From: Deltaproteobacteria bacterium
Lineage (GTDB): Bacteria; Desulfobacterota; Binatia; UBA9968
Assembly (NCBI GenBank): GCA_005879605.1
Contig: VBKE01000121.1
Location: forward strand, 1-49,713
Length of the DNA stretch: 49,713 bases
Reading direction: 5' to 3'
This document shows positions 47,133 to 49,713 of this stretch, one piece after another. Both the position numbers and the translations under genes were made by a program. The stretch's first letter is position 1. Every line of letters starts with the position of its first letter. The notes beneath the pieces are model-generated. The model was not told the DNA's origin and searched no databases. It was given only the letters and a program-made list of their open reading frames with translations.

Positions 47133-48150
47133 AAAAATGATCGAGGTCAATGGAATCCTCTTCTTGGCTCTGATCCTCTCCATAGTCGGCTGTGCGCTTC
47201 TCGGTCCGGTCCAGATCGATCTTTCACGTGCTGTGAAAAACCTGTTCTCGTCCGATTCCAATGCCGAGATTCTCCTGCGGACCCGTCTACCCCGCGTTCT
47301 TTTAGGCGCCGCCATCGGCGGCGGGATGGCGGCCTGCGGTGTCGTGCTCCAGGCGCTGCTGCGCAATCCACTTGCTTGTCCCCAGATGCTTGGGGTTTCC
47401 GCAGGCGCCTCTTTGGGCGGAATATTGGGGTTGATCTTTCTACCGAACTGGCTTCTGCTCCTCGGCGGAGGGCTTCTCGGCGAAATTTCCTGGGTCCCTC
47501 TGGCGGCGTTTCTCGGCGCATTGTTGAGCATGGCGTTGGTTTATCGCTTTTCCCTCTTTCACGGCCGGCTCCATCCCTATCATCTGCTCCTCACCGGCGT
47601 AATCTTTAATGCGTTTATCGCGGCGATTATGACGTTTGTTAACTCCATCGTCGATTTCTACCAGGCACAGGGACTCCTCTTTTGGTTGCTGGGCAGCCTT
47701 TCCACGCGCGCTTATTCCACCGTCGCCTTTATCTGGATTTATGTCTTGCTGGGATTTTTTTGGCTTTGGAGCAAAGGTGTCTCGCTGAATCTCATCACGC
47801 TGGGCGAAGACTCCGCATTGCAGTTAGGCGTAGAGATCAGCGCGCTCCAGCGCCAGGTGTTCGTCGCCTCCTCTCTGATGATCGGGGCGATGGTCTCGGT
47901 GAGCGGCATGATTGGATTCGTCGGCTTGATGATTCCTCACGTTATGCGCCTTATTGTCGGCAGCGATCACCGCTTATTATTGCCGGCGTCCTTCCTCGCC
48001 GGTGGAATCTTCCTGAGTTGGGCCGATACACTTGCTCGCCTGCTGTTGGCGCCCGCCGAGTTGCCGGTTGGCATCGTCACGGCCTTTCTCGGCGGACCAT
48101 TTTTCTTTTTCCTCCTCTACCGCGAAGGCAGAAAGAAATTGGCTTTGTGA
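47098..48150 (+). CDS. btuC: cobalamin ABC transporter permease BtuC
   Basis: A 350-residue FecCD-family permease with about ten membrane helices. LLRTRLPRVLLGAAIGGGMAACGVVLQALLRNPLA is the family's hallmark (about residues 60-95). MLGVSAGASLGGILGL, HLLLTGVIFNAF, FWLLGSL and the coupling-helix region MIGFVGLMIPHVMRLIVGSDH follow. The start is uncertain: ATG 47098, GTG 47113 or ATG 47137, the last lying just past the btuF stop. It overlaps btuD by four bases (GTGA). Confidence 0.93.
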   Translation: MERVDVKVLDRRKMIEVNGILFLALILSIVGCALLGPVQIDLSRAVKNLFSSDSNAEILLRTRLPRVLLGAAIGGGMAACGVVLQALLRNPLACPQMLGVSAGASLGGILGLIFLPNWLLLLGGGLLGEISWVPLAAFLGALLSMALVYRFSLFHGRLHPYHLLLTGVIFNAFIAAIMTFVNSIVDFYQAQGLLFWLLGSLSTRAYSTVAFIWIYVLLGFFWLWSKGVSLNLITLGEDSALQLGVEISALQRQVFVASSLMIGAMVSVSGMIGFVGLMIPHVMRLIVGSDHRLLLPASFLAGGIFLSWADTLARLLLAPAELPVGIVTAFLGGPFFFFLLYREGRKKLAL

Positions 48151-48926
48151 GCTCTATCGAGATTCGCGATTTGACTTTTGCCTACGGCGAGAGATGCGTC
48201 CTAGACGGCGTTTCTCTCCGTGTCGGTAAAGGCGAGATGTTGTGCGTTCTCGGTCCCAACGGTTCCGGCAAGACGACTTTGCTCAAAATCCTCTCGGGAG
48301 TTTTACCAGCCGGTGATAACGTGCTGGTAAATGACAGAAATATCGGCAGCTATGACAGGCGCGAGTTGAGCCGCTTATTCGCTGTGGTTCCTCAAGAAAA
48401 CCCGGTGAATTTTCCCTACACGGTCACCGAGATTGTCTTGATGGGAAGAGCAAGCCATCACAGCTCTCTGGCCCTTGAGGGAAAGAAAGATCTCGAAATC
48501 GGCCGCCAAAGTATGGAATTGACCGAGACGTTCGCGCTCGCCGACCGTTATCTCCATGAGCTGAGCGGGGGCGAAAAACAGTGCGTGATCATCGCCCGCG
48601 CCTTGGCGCAGGAGCCGCAGATCCTTTTACTCGATGAGCCTTCCGCTTTTCTCGATTTGCGACATCAGGTCCACACTCTCGAACTGATGCGCCGCCTCAA
48701 CCGCGAGCGCCAACTGACGATCATCGCCGCAATGCACGATCTCAACCTCGCCGCCCTTTTTTTCCCCCGTGTTTTGATGCTCAACGATGGAAAGATCTAT
48801 CGCGACGGCACGCCGACGGACGTTTTGACCGAGGAAACGATCGAAACGGTCTACGGAATTCGTGTTGCCATACGGCGCGATGCGTCCGAGCAAGTCCCGC
48901 AAGTATTTATCTGTCCCATTTCGTGA
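48147..48926 (+). CDS. btuD: cobalamin ABC transporter ATPase BtuD
   Basis: A 259-residue ATPase energising BtuC. Walker A is LGPNGSGKTTLLKILSG (about residue 37), the Q-loop lies in VVPQENPVNFPYTV, the signature is LHELSGGEKQCVIIARALAQ, Walker B is ILLLDEPSAFLDL and the switch His is in AMHDLNLAA. GTG 48147 overlaps the btuC stop. The frame extends to 47682 but that part has no ABC similarity. It is the last gene of the B12 block. The next 174 bases show no recognisable feature. Confidence 0.94.
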   Translation: MSSIEIRDLTFAYGERCVLDGVSLRVGKGEMLCVLGPNGSGKTTLLKILSGVLPAGDNVLVNDRNIGSYDRRELSRLFAVVPQENPVNFPYTVTEIVLMGRASHHSSLALEGKKDLEIGRQSMELTETFALADRYLHELSGGEKQCVIIARALAQEPQILLLDEPSAFLDLRHQVHTLELMRRLNRERQLTIIAAMHDLNLAALFFPRVLMLNDGKIYRDGTPTDVLTEETIETVYGIRVAIRRDASEQVPQVFICPIS

Positions 48927-49100
48927 CGAAGTGGTTAACTGCCGCATCCATCCCGGGATCTGCTGTCGTAACGCGCTGGTTGGCAAATCCTGCACTGGCC
49001 CCAAGTAGTACACCCCACACAGAATCTCGTATACCCACTTCTGGTTGGTCCGGCTATTGCGAATTCCGATGGTAGACACCAAATCCATTGCTCGCGGACT

Positions 49101-49713
49101 CTACTTGTCCGAGGTTTTCGAAACATTTGGGAAGCGCGTCTGTATATATTGTTTGGCACTGTCAGGCGCGCGCCGCACGCTTCCTGGCCCGCTGCGCACG
49201 TAGAAATCTCCTTCTGGGCCCGTCTCCATCCCCTTCCATCTTAGGAATACCGGTTCCGGGCTGCGCTGACAGCTGATCGCACAGACCGTCTTACCCTGAA
49301 CGATTTGGGTCTTCGGGTCGATGCAGGTGCTCGCACGGTCGCCGAGTCCATTGCGGACCACCTGAGAGAGGTGGAGCATAAACTTGTCTTCGTTCTCGAA
49401 CCGATCAGACTCGATGCCGACGATGGACTTATCGTCCCCAACGCCGATCAGGAGGTCCCCGCCCTCCGTGTTGAGAAACGCTGCGATCGTCTTTAATACG
49501 GCGTAGGTGGGGATCTGGTCGTCTTTTCGATCCTCTCGTAGGTTCCATCGTAATGTGGACTTGAATTCCAGAGTTTTAGACTCGCCGCGCTTGATCAGTT
49601 CCTCTGCTTGCCGATGGGATCTCAGGTATTGGTCGAATAAGAAATCCTTTATCGCCTCACCGAAGTCGCGGTCGTCCGTGATTCGTTTGTACAGCTCGAA
49701 GTTCGAGTCGACG
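49101..49713 (-). CDS. AlbA_2 (Schlafen-type) DNA-binding/ATP-binding protein, C-terminal part, continues past window
   Basis: The minus-strand frame is open from the window end to TAG 49101. The AlbA_2 domain begins LIKRGESKTLEFKSTLRWNL and continues LKTIAAFLNTEGGDLLIGVGDD, with KSIVGIESDRF, and then a C-terminal part with QIVQGKTVCAISCQRSPEPVFL and GDFYVRSGPGSVR. The first visible segment, DSNFELYKRITDDRDFGEAIKDF and FDQYLRSHRQ, looks like the C-terminal end of a large helicase or HsdR-type restriction subunit, suggesting a fusion. That part is inference. Such proteins often belong to defence or mobile regions. The start lies beyond base 49713. Confidence 0.8.
   Translation of the reverse strand, partial: VDSNFELYKRITDDRDFGEAIKDFLFDQYLRSHRQAEELIKRGESKTLEFKSTLRWNLREDRKDDQIPTYAVLKTIAAFLNTEGGDLLIGVGDDKSIVGIESDRFENEDKFMLHLSQVVRNGLGDRASTCIDPKTQIVQGKTVCAISCQRSPEPVFLRWKGMETGPEGDFYVRSGPGSVRRAPDSAKQYIQTRFPNVSKTSDK

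Noticed and set aside
48927..49100. tRNA-like or attachment-site-like sequence after btuD (GGTTAACT.. and GGTTGGCAAATCC)
   Set aside because: The arms do not pair into a cloverleaf and no matching acceptor stem exists. Treated as chance similarity.

Overview
The window comes from a Gram-negative bacterium. It encodes a TonB-dependent outer-membrane receptor, a TonB-like protein, lipoproteins and periplasmic binding proteins. The two cobalamin riboswitches, the rpmH-rnpA-yidD-yidC-jag cluster, the PEP-mutase-like, SnoaL and MOSC genes and the palindromic intergenic repeats suggest an uncultured soil or groundwater lineage near the former Deltaproteobacteria (Desulfobacterota, Binatota, NC10 or similar). 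That placement is an inference and was not tested. Both window ends cut through genes: queE on the left and an AlbA_2-domain protein on the right.

Layout. 1-7.4 kb: partial queE, an 80-residue unknown, a double-length UvrA of 1893 residues, a DUF983 protein and a TfoX-N protein. 7.5-11.2 kb: accessory genes (EamA permease, BON lipoprotein, MOSC protein, PEP-mutase-like enzyme, SnoaL-like protein), including a truncated polyketide-cyclase-like remnant. 11.2-18.1 kb: a probable stress regulon. A divergent ECF sigma/anti-sigma pair faces a minus-strand run of DUF4331 protein, TPR protein, His-rich Ni/Co exporter and lipoprotein truncated globin. 18.2-19.9 kb: tenA and thiD (thiamine pyrimidine salvage). 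19.9-32.9 kb: minus-strand housekeeping genes gyrB, gyrA, gpsA, rpmH, rnpA, yidD, yidC, a broken jag, ispG, proS and pyrF. 33.1-48.9 kb: a B12 region with a CobS-like paralogue lacking its acidic motif, riboswitch-tonB, then riboswitch-btuB followed by a BtuF-like protein, cbiA, cbiZ, cbiP, cbiB, cobD (broken), cobU, cobT (broken), cobS and btuFCD. 49.1 kb to the end: the AlbA_2 protein.

How the genes fit together. The B12 block takes up corrinoids (TonB/BtuB, then BtuFCD). It remodels them with CbiZ, CbiB and CobU/CobS, and appears to be switched by two cobalamin riboswitches. No corrin-ring genes are present, so the block looks built for salvage and late assembly. jag, cobD and cobT each have a short internal deletion that breaks the reading frame, and jag also has an in-frame stop. 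A fifth scar joins a SnoaL gene to half of a polyketide-cyclase-like gene. Whether these are real decay or assembly errors is the main open question of the window.

At least four kinds of palindromic intergenic repeat are visible. One lies inside the btuB riboswitch leader and one at the 5' end of the Ni/Co exporter gene. I found no CRISPR array, rRNA, convincing tRNA, IS element or prophage.
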